Source of the DNA: Vulcanococcus limneticus LL
GTDB taxonomy: Bacteria; Cyanobacteriota; Cyanobacteriia; PCC-6307; Cyanobiaceae
Length of the DNA: 64,000 nucleotides
Assembly (NCBI RefSeq): GCF_002252705.1
Contig: NZ_NQLA01000002.1
Span: 124,001-188,000, forward strand
Direction of reading: 5' to 3'
Shown: positions 1 through 8,212 of the stretch, piece after piece
Layout of the letters: the number at the start of each line of letters is the position of its first letter
How positions within the stretch are numbered: position 1 is the stretch's first letter
Made by a program: the position numbers and the translations under genes
The notes under the pieces: generated by a model
What the model was told of the DNA's origin: nothing
The model's input: only the letters and a program-made list of their open reading frames with translations
The model's database searches: none

Positions 1-91
1 AAGCGAGCGGGCCACCTAGGTTGCCAACTGATCCCCGCCTATGCGGCGCCAGTGCACCCGCCCGCACGGGGCGGCCGGCGCTTCCTCAGCC

Positions 92-376
92 ATGTCCGTC
101 CCGATTCCCTCCGTGGCCCAACACTCCGACAGCCTGATCGGCAGTCTCTGCCGGGAGGTGGACGCCCTCCGCTCACGGGTCGTGCAGCTGAGCCACGCCC
201 TGGTCCGCTGCCAGAACAGCACCCTGTGGCGCCGGCTGCATCAGGAACGGCAGCGACTGCTGGAACGGCGCCATGAACTCCTGCAGGTGGCGCGGATCTG
301 GCAGACCCAGGAGATGCGTGACCCCCTGGCGATCGAATTCCTGGTGGAAATCACCAGCCGGCCGATGCCGGGCTGA
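92..376 (+). CDS. small conserved-type hypothetical protein
   Basis: A 94-residue soluble, helical and charged protein with no recognisable domain. It is rich in Arg, Leu and Glu, and residues 15 to 70 could form a coiled coil. I chose the ATG at 92 over the one at 41 because the 17 extra residues (RRQCTRPHGAAG) look like read-through of G+C-rich non-coding sequence, and the protein from 92 has an ordinary N-terminus. It converges with the ferritin gene, their stops being only a few bases apart. It could be a small protein specific to picocyanobacteria, but I cannot assign a function. The open frame and composition support coding. Confidence 0.6.
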   Translation: MSVPIPSVAQHSDSLIGSLCREVDALRSRVVQLSHALVRCQNSTLWRRLHQERQRLLERRHELLQVARIWQTQEMRDPLAIEFLVEITSRPMPG

Positions 377-379
377 AGC

Positions 380-994
380 TCAGGCCAGGCTGACGGGCGT
401 GTGCAGCCCGTTACTGAGCTCTCCGTCGATGATCAGCATCCCGGCGGGCTGGCCCTGAACGAAGCGGACCCGTCCCATCAGATGCGCCAGTTCATGTTCC
501 GCGGCCACCTGTCCATCCACAAGGGGATCGAGAAAGGACGTGGTACGCACATCGGCGCTGCGCTCGGCCATGGCATAGAGCTGGTGCAGCGAACTCGTGA
601 CATCCACCTCCATCTGAAAGGCAGCCGCCAGAAGTTCTTCGGCTGAGGCCCAGGCCTGCCGAGGCGAGGGAACCTCATGGAGGAGAACGGCCTGCCCCCG
701 GGCAATCAGGTAGTCGGCAAACCGGCCGGCGTGCTCCTGTTCACTGGCAGCCTCCTGCTTGAAATACTGGGCGAATCCCCTCAACTCCCGCTCGGCAAAC
801 CAGATGGCCTTGGCGAAGTAGGCCGCGCTGGCGCAGCGCTCCAGGCCCAGGTGCTGCTGCAGGGCTTCAACCAACGCGGGATCCATGGGCTGGGCCATCG
901 CACGACCGGAGGGGCCAAGGTCAGCGGCGATTGGTGTGCCGATTGGTGTGTCGATATGCGTGCCGATCGGCGGGCCAATGGGTGAAGTCGCCAT
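380..994 (-). CDS. ferritin
   Basis: Ferritin-like four-helix protein that stores iron by oxidising Fe(II) at a di-iron ferroxidase centre. The 204-residue product has the helix-A carboxylate region (LERCASAAYF), the helix-B motif EQEH, and the later-helix stretch FQMEVDVTSS, the pattern of short picocyanobacterial ferritins. The N-terminal segment GPSGRAMA resembles the start region of such ferritins, so I keep the upstream ATG at 994. Between this ATG and GPSGRA are about 20 residues made of imperfect PIGT-type repeats, encoded by a roughly 12-bp tandem DNA repeat at about 930-980. An ATG at 898 would remove this extension. Metal-related genes nearby (porin, COG0523 GTPase, fur) fit the role. 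Confidence 0.85.
   Translation of the reverse strand: MATSPIGPPIGTHIDTPIGTPIAADLGPSGRAMAQPMDPALVEALQQHLGLERCASAAYFAKAIWFAERELRGFAQYFKQEAASEQEHAGRFADYLIARGQAVLLHEVPSPRQAWASAEELLAAAFQMEVDVTSSLHQLYAMAERSADVRTTSFLDPLVDGQVAAEHELAHLMGRVRFVQGQPAGMLIIDGELSNGLHTPVSLA
930..980. repeat. short tandem repeat in the ferritin N-terminus
   Basis: Degenerate tandem copies of a unit close to GATTGGTGTGCC, about 12 bp, are read in frame on the minus strand as repeated Pro-Ile-Gly-Thr. The multiple-of-three unit means copy changes would lengthen or shorten the ferritin tail without breaking the frame. Confidence 0.6.
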
Positions 995-1196
995 GGGCTT
1001 CCAGTCAAATCACCACCATAAGTCGGAGTGAATCAATCACAGGCGCTCGGGAAACGGATGGGAGCAGGGATCAGGTCTCCACGTGACGAAAGCTACAAGG
1101 GAATGTCATTAACGGGAAATGATTCCCTAGGGCCAATCAAGGCTCGATAGCCTGTCCTGGACATTGGGCGGCCTTTCACGCCGCTAGCCCTCAGCC

Positions 1197-1337
1197 ATGG
1201 CCCAGAGCATCGGACGCCCGGAAGGAGACAACCCATCCAGATCCAGCCGCAGACCGCAGCAGGACAAGAAGAAGGGTTGCAAAGAGAAGAAATGCTCCAA
1301 GTGGAAAGGAGGCTCCTGTCGTTGCGGACGCGACTGA
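1197..1337 (+). CDS. possible Cys-rich 46-residue micro-protein
   Basis: An ATG-to-TGA frame of 46 codons, too short for usual gene callers. The first half is Ser/Arg/Pro/Gln-rich. The second half is strongly basic and carries four cysteines at residues 28, 33, 41 and 43 (C-x4-C-x7-C-x-C), with the core KKKGCKEKKC and then SCRCGRD. The cluster could bind a metal ion, but it does not match the SmtA/BmtA metallothionein sequence as I know it. It lies between the divergent ferritin gene and the porin/COG0523 pair. No Shine-Dalgarno is visible, which is common in cyanobacteria. Chance remains possible at this length; the Lys codons (AAG/AAA) stand out in a region that is otherwise extremely G+C-rich. 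Confidence 0.4.
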   Translation: MAQSIGRPEGDNPSRSSRRPQQDKKKGCKEKKCSKWKGGSCRCGRD

Positions 1338-1787
1338 ACTCCCACGGGCACGCATGACGCCCGGCGGCTGCAACGCGACCAGGAGCGTTCATCCAAGGAG
1401 CTGCGATTCGCCCCTGCCAGATGAATGCTCCGGTGCTGCCAATGGCCCAGGGAATGGTGCCGCCACTACAGCAACGCGCCGACAGTGACTGCACAATCAG
1501 CCCTGTGTACCAGCCTGCGGACTGCCGATGCGACGTCCCAGCTTCGGCCTGTTCCCGACCACCGCCGGACTCCTGACGAAAGCGAAGAGGTTCGGCCAAT
1601 CCCCTAGAGGCAGCCAGCCACCCGCCCCGAAAGCTGGGCAACACAGGCCAAGGCAGCGAGGGGGACGGAGGCGGCGATGGCTGAGCCCACCGCAGCCACC
1701 GAGAACATTAACAATGGGAACCATTATCATCCCGAAGCGAGTCCGCCGATCCCCGCGGTCCCGGCGGCCCACCACCACTGCACCCGA
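1338..1787. other. intergenic region upstream of the porin
   Basis: About 450 bases without a convincing gene. The open frames here are short, shift between frames and have the composition of non-coding G+C-rich sequence. The one notable element is an A+T-rich patch at 1704-1730 with an inverted repeat, listed separately. The likely porin promoter lies here. Confidence 0.5.
1704..1730 (+). promoter_or_regulatory. candidate metalloregulator (Zur/Fur-type) operator
   Basis: An A+T-rich patch in very G+C-rich surroundings contains AATGG-GAA-CCATT, a perfect 5-bp inverted repeat (1713-1717 and 1721-1725), followed by ATTATCAT. The ATTATCA end resembles half of the cyanobacterial Zur/Fur box family, which is built on TGATAAT/ATTATCA arms. 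It lies about 60 bases upstream of the porin ATG and would control porin plus the COG0523 gene. The match is partial, so which regulator binds is inference. Confidence 0.4.
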
Positions 1788-3365
1788 ATGATCCGCATCC
1801 CTTCCCGAACCCCAGCCCATGCCCTGCTGACGCTCTCGGCGGTGCTCACCCCCCTGGCCACCGGCGCCACCGAGCTCAACCTCGACGGGGTAAAGCGCTA
1901 CAGCGGCTTTGCGGCCAGCGAGGAGCAGGTGACTTCAATCACCCAGTTCTCGGACGTGCAGCCGACCGACTGGGCGTACCAGGCGCTGAGCAACCTGATC
2001 GAGCGCTACGGCTGCGTGGCCGGCTATCCCAACGGCACCTTCAAGGGCCGCCAGGCTCTCACCCGCTATGAAGCGGCCGCCCTGCTGAACGCCTGTCTCG
2101 ATCGGATCACCGAGGTGACCGACGAGCTGAAGCGCCTGATGAAGGAGTTCGAGAAGGAACTCGCCGTGCTGAAGGGCCGCGTGGATGGCCTGGAGGCCAA
2201 GGTGGGTGAGCTGGAGGCCACCCGCTTTTCCACCACCACCAAGCTCAACGGCCAGGCCACCTTTGTGCTGGGTGCCAATGGCTTCGGTGGCAGTGCCCGA
2301 AGCGCGGTCGAGGCGGCCCGCCAGGAGGTGGGCGCCACCACCTTCAACTACGACGTCCAGCTCAGCTTCGACACCAGCTTCAGCGGCAAGGACCTGCTGC
2401 GGACCGTGCTGCGGGCCGGGAACTTCGGGTCCACCGCCTTCGGTGGCGCCGGTCCCACCGGAAACCTCTCGACCCTGGAGATCGCCTTCCAGGAGGCCTC
2501 GGGCGCCGATTCAGTAGGCATCGACAAGCTCTTTTATCAGACCCCAATCGGCGGCGGCTTCACCGCCACGATTGGCGGTCGCGTTGGCCAGGAGGACATG
2601 CTGGCCCTCTGGCCCAGTGCCTATCCCGACGACACGGTGCTGAACCTGCTCACCCTCAACGGGGCGCCGGCGGCCTACAACAAGAACCTCGGCCCCGGCG
2701 CCGGTCTGTGGTGGCAGAGCAACGGCTGGGCGATCAGCGCCAGCTACGTGGCCGCCACAGGCAACCTCGGCAATCCCAGCACCGGCGGCATCGGCAACGG
2801 CAACAGCCAGGGCACCGGCACCGTGCAGCTGGGCTACGGCACGGAGCGCTGGACCCTGGCGGCGATCTACAGCGCCGTCCAGAGCGGTGTGGCCCTGCCC
2901 GGGGCAACGCCCTTCACCACCGCCGTGTTCGAGGGCGACAGCCCCAGCCGCACCGACGCCTTCGGACTCAGTGGCTCCTGGCAGCCGGCCTCAGCCGGAT
3001 GGATCCCCTCGATCAGCGCCGGCTGGGGGATCAACAGCACTCGCTATGCCAAGAGCCAGGAAGCCGGGTCCCTGACGACAAGCCAGTCGTGGATGGTGGG
3101 GCTGCAGTGGAGCGACGTGCTGGCCAAGGGCAACGCCCTCGGCCTGGCCATCGGCCAGCCGATCTTCGCCACGGCCCTCAGCGGCGGCGAGACACCCCGC
3201 GATGGCGGCGTCGCCCTGGAGGCCTGGTACAAGTGGCAGGTGAGCGATCAGATCGCGATCACCCCCGCGATCTTCTACCTGAGCCGGCCCCTCGGTCAGG
3301 ACACTCCCGCCGGCGAAAGCTTCAACCAGCTGGGCGGCCTGGTGAAGACCACCTTCCGCTTCTGA
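1788..3365 (+). CDS. SLH-domain outer-membrane porin (OprB/Som family)
   Basis: Cyanobacterial major-porin type protein of 525 residues. It has a signal peptide (MIRIPSRTPAHALLTLSAVL, cleaved near ATGA-TELNL), then one S-layer homology domain at about residues 50-110 (FSDVQPTDWAYQAL, YPNGTFKGRQALTRYEAA) that tethers it to peptidoglycan. A coiled-coil segment follows at about 112-150, then an OprB-like beta-barrel rich in Gly, aromatic and alternating residues that ends in Phe-Arg-Phe. The ATG at 1788 is chosen because it directly precedes the signal peptide; an ATG at 1677 would add 37 unlike residues. The COG0523 GTPase starts 62 bases downstream, so the two are probably co-transcribed. Pairing with a metal chaperone suggests metal-responsive import across the outer membrane. 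Confidence 0.9.
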   Translation: MIRIPSRTPAHALLTLSAVLTPLATGATELNLDGVKRYSGFAASEEQVTSITQFSDVQPTDWAYQALSNLIERYGCVAGYPNGTFKGRQALTRYEAAALLNACLDRITEVTDELKRLMKEFEKELAVLKGRVDGLEAKVGELEATRFSTTTKLNGQATFVLGANGFGGSARSAVEAARQEVGATTFNYDVQLSFDTSFSGKDLLRTVLRAGNFGSTAFGGAGPTGNLSTLEIAFQEASGADSVGIDKLFYQTPIGGGFTATIGGRVGQEDMLALWPSAYPDDTVLNLLTLNGAPAAYNKNLGPGAGLWWQSNGWAISASYVAATGNLGNPSTGGIGNGNSQGTGTVQLGYGTERWTLAAIYSAVQSGVALPGATPFTTAVFEGDSPSRTDAFGLSGSWQPASAGWIPSISAGWGINSTRYAKSQEAGSLTTSQSWMVGLQWSDVLAKGNALGLAIGQPIFATALSGGETPRDGGVALEAWYKWQVSDQIAITPAIFYLSRPLGQDTPAGESFNQLGGLVKTTFRF

Positions 3366-3427
3366 CGGGACGCCAGACTGGTGCCTGGGATGCCGTCCCG
3401 CAGCCCATCCCGCTTGCCTCCGACGCC

Positions 3428-4615
3428 ATGACCGCCAGCTCAACAGCCAGCTCAACAGCAACGCACCCGCTGAGCACGGACCCGCTGAGCACCGAGGCGC
3501 AGCGACCAGCCCTGCCGGTGACGATCCTCACCGGCTTCCTGGGGGCCGGCAAGACCACGTTGCTGAACCACATTCTCAGTAATCAGGAGGGTGTGAAAAC
3601 CGCCGTGCTGGTCAACGAGTTCGGTGAGATCGGCATCGACAACGACCTGATCATCGCCACCGGCGATGACATGGTAGAGCTGAGCAACGGCTGCATCTGC
3701 TGCTCGATCAACGGCGAGCTGCTGGAGGCGGTCTACCGGATCCTGGACAGGCCCGAGCCGGTCGACTACCTGGTGGTGGAAACCACCGGCCTGGCCGACC
3801 CGCTGCCTGTGGCGATGACCTTCCTGGGCAGTGACCTGCGCGAGCAGACACGCCTCGACTCGATCATCACCCTGATCGATGCCGAGAACTTCAACGACAC
3901 GATCCTCGAGGGCGACGTGGCCCGCGCCCAGGTGGTGTACGGCGACATCCTGCTGCTCAACAAGTGCGATCTGGTGAGCGAGGAGCGGCTGGACCAGCTG
4001 GAACGGCACCTCCGGGACATCAAGGCCGACGCCCGGATCCTGCGCTCGGTCAAGGGCGACGTGAGCCTGCCGCTGCTGCTGAGCGTGGGCCTGTTCGAGT
4101 CGGACAAGGTAGCGCTGCAGGAGCAGCCCGCCGATGGCCATGACCACAGCGGCTGCGACCACGACCACGGCCACTGCGAGCACGATGTCGCTGAGCACGG
4201 TGTCGCCAGCCACGATCACGGCCATGGCACCCACCACCACGGGCATCACGACCACGATCATCACCACGACCACGATCACGATCACGCGCACGCCGCCGAT
4301 CAGCACGCGATCGAGGGCTTCACATCGCTGTCCTTCAGCAGCGACGGCCCCTTCGCCCTGCGGAAATTCCAGAACTTCCTAGACAACCAGCTGCCCGCCG
4401 GCGTGTTCCGTGCCAAGGGCATTCTCTGGTTCAACGAGAGCGACAAGCGGCACGTGTTCCACCTGGCCGGCAAGCGCTTCTCCATCGACGACACTCCCTG
4501 GACGGGTGAGCGCCGCAACCAGCTGGTGCTGATCGGCAAGGAGCTGGACCACGCCCAGCTGCGCAAACAGCTGCAGGCCTGTGTGGCCAAGCACGCCGGC
4601 AAGGGCTTCGCCTGA
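3428..4615 (+). CDS. COG0523/CobW-family GTPase with His-rich metal loop
   Basis: G3E GTPase of the CobW/YjiA/ZNG family, thought to deliver zinc or a related metal to target proteins. The 395-residue product has Walker A GFLGAGKTT at residues 36-44, the metal-binding GCICC motif at 88-92, the Walker B/switch region VVETTGLADP near 117-126, and NKCD at 178-181. Residues about 238-294 form a long His/Asp-rich loop, a presumed metal reservoir. A CobW C-terminal domain follows (PFALRKFQNFL, GILWF). A 30-residue Ser/Thr-rich repeat tail precedes the GTPase fold. It follows the porin gene at 62 bases. Zinc-linked COG0523 proteins are commonly controlled by Zur, so zinc is the best guess, but cobalt or another metal is not excluded. 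Confidence 0.9.
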   Translation: MTASSTASSTATHPLSTDPLSTEAQRPALPVTILTGFLGAGKTTLLNHILSNQEGVKTAVLVNEFGEIGIDNDLIIATGDDMVELSNGCICCSINGELLEAVYRILDRPEPVDYLVVETTGLADPLPVAMTFLGSDLREQTRLDSIITLIDAENFNDTILEGDVARAQVVYGDILLLNKCDLVSEERLDQLERHLRDIKADARILRSVKGDVSLPLLLSVGLFESDKVALQEQPADGHDHSGCDHDHGHCEHDVAEHGVASHDHGHGTHHHGHHDHDHHHDHDHDHAHAADQHAIEGFTSLSFSSDGPFALRKFQNFLDNQLPAGVFRAKGILWFNESDKRHVFHLAGKRFSIDDTPWTGERRNQLVLIGKELDHAQLRKQLQACVAKHAGKGFA

Positions 4616-4621
4616 ACCTCG

Positions 4622-4661
4622 GACAGCCTGGCGCCGGGCACTGGCCTGGGGCCAGGCTGTC
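4622..4661 (+). terminator. 11-bp perfect inverted repeat after the COG0523 gene
   Basis: GACAGCCTGGC (4622-4632) and its exact reverse complement (4651-4661) are separated by 18 bases. It starts seven bases after the stop codon. There is no following T-run, so this would be an RNA-stabilising hairpin or a Rho-type or weak terminator rather than a classical intrinsic one. Confidence 0.45.
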
Positions 4662-4740
4662 AACGTGCTGAACAACGGCATCACCGAACACACCCGCCAC
4701 GAAAACCCTGGCTAGGTTGGGGCGACCCGAGCCGAGCTCC

Positions 4741-4884
4741 ATGGCCGATGTCGTGCTTTTCACCGCTGTCCTGGCGCTGTTCGGCCTGGCCTACTGGCTC
4801 ACCGCCGGCTCCGATGACGACAACGGCGGCGGCGGCCTGATGCAGCCCGTACTGGTTCCGGTGCGGGCTCGCCAAGCCCGCTGA
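4741..4884 (+). CDS. small single-span membrane protein, 47 residues
   Basis: A 47-codon frame with a clear one-pass membrane helix (VLFTAVLALFGLAYWL, residues 5-20), followed by an acidic Asp/Gly linker (GSDDDNGGGG) and a short basic tail. This plan, helix then acidic-glycine hinge, is typical of small conserved picocyanobacterial membrane proteins of unknown role. A strong intrinsic terminator lies about 40 bases downstream, which supports a real transcription unit. It might associate with a larger membrane complex, but nothing in the sequence says which. It is absent from simple long-ORF scans because of its size. Confidence 0.65.
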   Translation: MADVVLFTAVLALFGLAYWLTAGSDDDNGGGGLMQPVLVPVRARQAR

Positions 4885-4923
4885 GCGCTCCATCAGAAGG
4901 CAGGTTTCACCCCAGCCTCAACC

Positions 4924-4948
4924 AGGCGCCCCAAGGGGCGCCTTTTTT
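4924..4948 (+). terminator. intrinsic terminator
   Basis: A GGCGCCCC/GGGGCGCC stem with an AA loop is followed directly by TTTTTT. It is a textbook Rho-independent terminator and closes the transcription unit of the 47-residue membrane protein. Confidence 0.9.
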
Positions 4949-5023
4949 GTTGCCGGTGACGGTCCGCCGCTGATGGGGCTCCAGCCAGGCCCTGCCTAGG
5001 GTGGCGGCCCAGCGATCCGCGCC

Positions 5024-6622
5024 GTGGTCGCCGCTCCAGCAATGGTCGCCGCTCCACCAGCCGCCCCCGCTCCTCCTCCCGCCGCCCCCCTACCCCCCAG
5101 GCCCGGCCAGCTCCTGCAGGACCGCAGCGGCCTGGCCGTGGCGGTGCTGGTGCTCTGCGGCCTGGCCCTGCTGCCGCTGCTGCGGCTGGGGGGCTTCGCC
5201 CTGACGGGAGGCCAGGGCCTGATCCACCTGGGGGCCGAGGGCCAGCAGCAGCTGGCCGGCAGCCTGGGCCTGGTGCTGGCGGTGGGCCTGGGCTGCGCCC
5301 TGCTCGGCACCACCAACGGCTGGCTCACCGCCAGCTGCCGATTTCCCGGCCGCCGCTGGCTGCGGATCGCCCAGCTGCTGCCGATGGCGTCGCCGGCCTA
5401 CCTGCTGGCCGCGACCCTGGTGGACCTGGGCAGCCGCTGGACCCTGCCGGTGCACGGACCCCTCTGGGCCGTGGTGGTGCTGACCCTGAGCACCTACCCC
5501 TACGTGTTCCTGCTCAGCACCGAGAGCTTTTCGATCAGTGGCCGGCGCCAGCTGGAGGCCTGCCGCAGCCTGGGGGTGGGGCCCTGGGGCGGGTTCCGGC
5601 GCGTGGCGCTGCCGATGGCCCTGCCCGCCATCGGCGCTGGCATCGCCCTGGCCGGCATGGAGGTGGTGAACGAACTCGGGGCGGTGGAACTCCTGGGAGT
5701 GCCCACCCTCTCCGCCGGGATCCTGCAGCGCTGGCAGGCGGAAGGGGACCCCCAGGGCGCGGTGGGACTGGCCCTGGTGGCCCTCGTGATCGTGGGCCTG
5801 CTGGTGGCGGCCGAGCGGCAGCTGCGGAGCCGCAGCCGCTGCTGGAACCTGGGCCACGGAGGCGAGGCGGAGCATTCCTGGCAGCTGGCAGGCCCGCGGG
5901 CCCTGGCGGCCCAGCTGTGCTGCCTGCTGCCGCCCCTGCTGAGCCTGGGGGTGCCACTGCTGTGGGCGGCCATGAGCCTGGATCAACTGGTGAGCCAGCC
6001 CCTGGGGGACCTGCTGGCCCTGGCAGGACGCAGCCTCGTGCTCGCCCTGGTGGCCGCAATCCTCACCGTGGCCTGCGGCCTGCTGCTGGCGATCGCGCGG
6101 CGCTGGATCGCCCAGCCCCTGCTGCAACGTCTCAGCTTCGTGGCGGGCCTGGGCTACGCCGTACCCGGCACCGTGCTGGCCCTGGCCCTGATGCTGGTGG
6201 GGGGGCCCCTGGGCCTGGCGCCGCTGCTGCTGCTGGTGTGGGGCTACGGCGACCGCTTCCTGGCGGTGGCCAAGGGGGGCCTCGATGCGGCCCTGGAACG
6301 GATCCCCCCCAGCGTCGATGAGGCGGCCACCGGCCTGGGCTGCCGCTGGCCGGAGGTGCTGCAGCGGGTTCACCTGCCGCTACTGCGGGGGCCCTTGCTG
6401 GTGGGCGCCCTGCTGGTGTTCGTGGACACGGTGAAGGAGCTGCCGCTCACCTTCGCCCTGCGCCCCTTCGACTTCGACACCCTGTCGGTGCGGGTCTACC
6501 AGTACGCCAGCGACGAGCGGCTGGGGGCGGCCCTGGTGCCGGCGCTGCTGATCCTGCTGCTGGGCCTGGCAGCCTCCCTCGCCCTGGTACCGAACCTGGA
6601 GCGACGCGGCCAGTCGGGCTAG
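5024..6622 (+). CDS. futB: iron(III) ABC transporter permease (FutB/FbpB type)
   Basis: Duplicated inner-membrane permease of the ferric-iron ABC family, which moves Fe(III) from the periplasmic binding protein into the cytoplasm. The 532-residue protein has about twelve membrane segments in two homologous halves. Each half has an EAA loop that docks the ATPase: EACRSLGVGPWGGF at about 177-190 and DEAATGLGCRWPEV at about 428-441. A Pro/Ala-rich N-terminal tail precedes the first helix. The start is a GTG at 5024; the ATG at 5042 is equally possible. No futA or futC lies nearby, so the transporter is split across the genome. The stop overlaps the convergent MFS gene by four bases. Thiamine or sulfate permeases are less likely because the two-half architecture is typical of FbpB. 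Confidence 0.85.
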   Translation: MVAAPAMVAAPPAAPAPPPAAPLPPRPGQLLQDRSGLAVAVLVLCGLALLPLLRLGGFALTGGQGLIHLGAEGQQQLAGSLGLVLAVGLGCALLGTTNGWLTASCRFPGRRWLRIAQLLPMASPAYLLAATLVDLGSRWTLPVHGPLWAVVVLTLSTYPYVFLLSTESFSISGRRQLEACRSLGVGPWGGFRRVALPMALPAIGAGIALAGMEVVNELGAVELLGVPTLSAGILQRWQAEGDPQGAVGLALVALVIVGLLVAAERQLRSRSRCWNLGHGGEAEHSWQLAGPRALAAQLCCLLPPLLSLGVPLLWAAMSLDQLVSQPLGDLLALAGRSLVLALVAAILTVACGLLLAIARRWIAQPLLQRLSFVAGLGYAVPGTVLALALMLVGGPLGLAPLLLLVWGYGDRFLAVAKGGLDAALERIPPSVDEAATGLGCRWPEVLQRVHLPLLRGPLLVGALLVFVDTVKELPLTFALRPFDFDTLSVRVYQYASDERLGAALVPALLILLLGLAASLALVPNLERRGQSG

Positions 6623-8202
6623 AGGCGCTCCAGGTTGAGGCCGCGGGTCTCGATCCGGAACCACCAGGTCACGGCAGCCCCCAGCAGCGACGTGGCCGCC
6701 AGGGCCGCCAGCAGCGGCCCGGTGCCAAGCCGCTGCAGCAGGGCCGGAAACAGGAAGGCCGTCAGCACGGCCCCCACCTTGCCCGCCGCCGCCGCCAGGC
6801 CCGAGCCGAGGCCCCGCAGCGGCGTCGGGAACACCTCGCCGGCGATCAGATAGGTCTGGGCGTTGGGGCCCAGGTTCGTCATGAACTGGAAGACCACGAA
6901 GCCCAGAACAATCAGGGCAAGGTGCGCCGGCCGCCCAGGTCCGACAGCAGCCATGCCGGCAGCACTCACGGCACCACTGACGCCCCCGCTGCCGGCCATG
7001 GCGATCAGCAGGCCAGTGGCGCAGCCCACGAAGCCCAGGATCTGCAGCGGGATCCGACCCCAGCGATCCGCCAGCAGGATCGCCACGCCGATGCCCACCA
7101 GGAAGCCCAGATCGATCAGGGCCGTGCCCCGGGCCCCCACGATCACCCCCTCGATCAGCTCGGCCAGGCCAGCGGCAGGCCCACTGGGGCCCGTCGGCGT
7201 CCCAGCCAACGGCACCGCCGCCAGCTCCGCCACCCCGGACGGCAGGCTGCCGAAGGCCGTGGCCACGATCACCGGCGTGAAGATGCCGATGCCGTAGGTG
7301 GCCAGGTCCTGCAGGAACCAGGGCAGGCAGGCCAGCACCAGGGCCCGCTGGTGACGGGGACGGAACAGGTGGCGCCAGTCGGCCAGATGGTGGGGCTCCA
7401 GATGGGGATGGGCCTCATGGGGCTGCAACAGGTTCAGGCCCGGCCGGTGCAGCAGCCTGGCCAGGGCGACCTCGGCCTGCTCCCGTCGCCCGCGGCTGAT
7501 CAACCAGTGGCTGCTCTCCGGCAGCAGCAGCCGGGACCCGAGCACGGCGGCCACCGGCAGGGCCGGCAGCAGATAGAAGAGCCGCCAGGTGTCCAGCTCC
7601 GGCCTGGCGCCCAGCAGCAGCGCTGCCAGGGCTGTCCCTGCCACGGCACCAAGGGCCTGGAAGCTGAAGGCCGCCAGCACCAGCCGACCCCGGGCCGCCG
7701 CCGGAATGCTCTCGGAAATCACCAGGTGGGCGGTGGGGTAGTCGGCGCCGAGGGCCAGTCCGATGGCGAACAGGGCCGCCACCAGCCAGCTGGGGCCAGG
7801 GCTGGCGGCCGCGGCCAGCAGGGCCAGGAGCAGCAGGGCCATCTCGCCGATGAACACGGGCCGGCGGCCGAAGCGATCCGCCAGACCGCCCAACAGCAGG
7901 GCCCCCAGCAGGATCCCGAGCAGGCTGGCGGCCGTCACCAGGCCCATGGCGGCGGGCCCAAGGCCGAACTGGGCCGCGACCAGCGGCAGGGCAATGCCGC
8001 CCATGAACACCACCAGTCCCTCAAAGAACTTGCCGGCGCTGGCCATCCCCCACACCCGCCACTGGGTCGCGGTCAGGGGCGGAGCGGCCAGCAGATGCTG
8101 GCTGTCCCAGGCGGGGAGGTCCTCGATCCAGGCCTGCACGCTGCGGGCCTGCGGGCAGGGGCCGCCCTGGCTAGCGGGGGCATGGGAGTCGGCGGCAGCC
8201 AT
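6619..8202 (-). CDS. MFS transporter
   Basis: Major facilitator superfamily protein of 527 residues with about twelve membrane helices. The conserved loop between helices 2 and 3 is present (GGLADRFGRRP), as is the sugar-porter-like signature PESSHWLISRGR in the central loop. The C-terminal half has a second RxG-type loop (LADRWGRIP). The substrate cannot be read from the sequence. The ATG at 8202 is chosen because the one at 8235 would overlap fur by 23 bases and adds a poor leader. The gene begins ten bases after the fur stop on the same strand, so it is likely in one operon with fur, and could be controlled by it. Confidence 0.85.
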   Translation of the reverse strand: MAAADSHAPASQGGPCPQARSVQAWIEDLPAWDSQHLLAAPPLTATQWRVWGMASAGKFFEGLVVFMGGIALPLVAAQFGLGPAAMGLVTAASLLGILLGALLLGGLADRFGRRPVFIGEMALLLLALLAAAASPGPSWLVAALFAIGLALGADYPTAHLVISESIPAAARGRLVLAAFSFQALGAVAGTALAALLLGARPELDTWRLFYLLPALPVAAVLGSRLLLPESSHWLISRGRREQAEVALARLLHRPGLNLLQPHEAHPHLEPHHLADWRHLFRPRHQRALVLACLPWFLQDLATYGIGIFTPVIVATAFGSLPSGVAELAAVPLAGTPTGPSGPAAGLAELIEGVIVGARGTALIDLGFLVGIGVAILLADRWGRIPLQILGFVGCATGLLIAMAGSGGVSGAVSAAGMAAVGPGRPAHLALIVLGFVVFQFMTNLGPNAQTYLIAGEVFPTPLRGLGSGLAAAAGKVGAVLTAFLFPALLQRLGTGPLLAALAATSLLGAAVTWWFRIETRGLNLERL

Positions 8203-8212
8203 GGAGCGCCCC

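Noticed and set aside
1110-1140. Inverted repeat around GGGAAT...ATTCCC as an operator for ferritin
   Set aside because: The arms match only with gaps (GGGAATGTCATT against GGGAATCATTT) and the site is distant from the ferritin start, so support is too weak.
4230-4300. His-rich codon repeat as a separate metallothionein-like gene
   Set aside because: It is in frame within the COG0523 GTPase, where a His-rich loop is a known family feature.
5090-6373. Long minus-strand open frame (427 codons) opposite futB
   Set aside because: Gln/His/Gly-rich composition with no domain; it is the antisense shadow of a G+C-rich gene.
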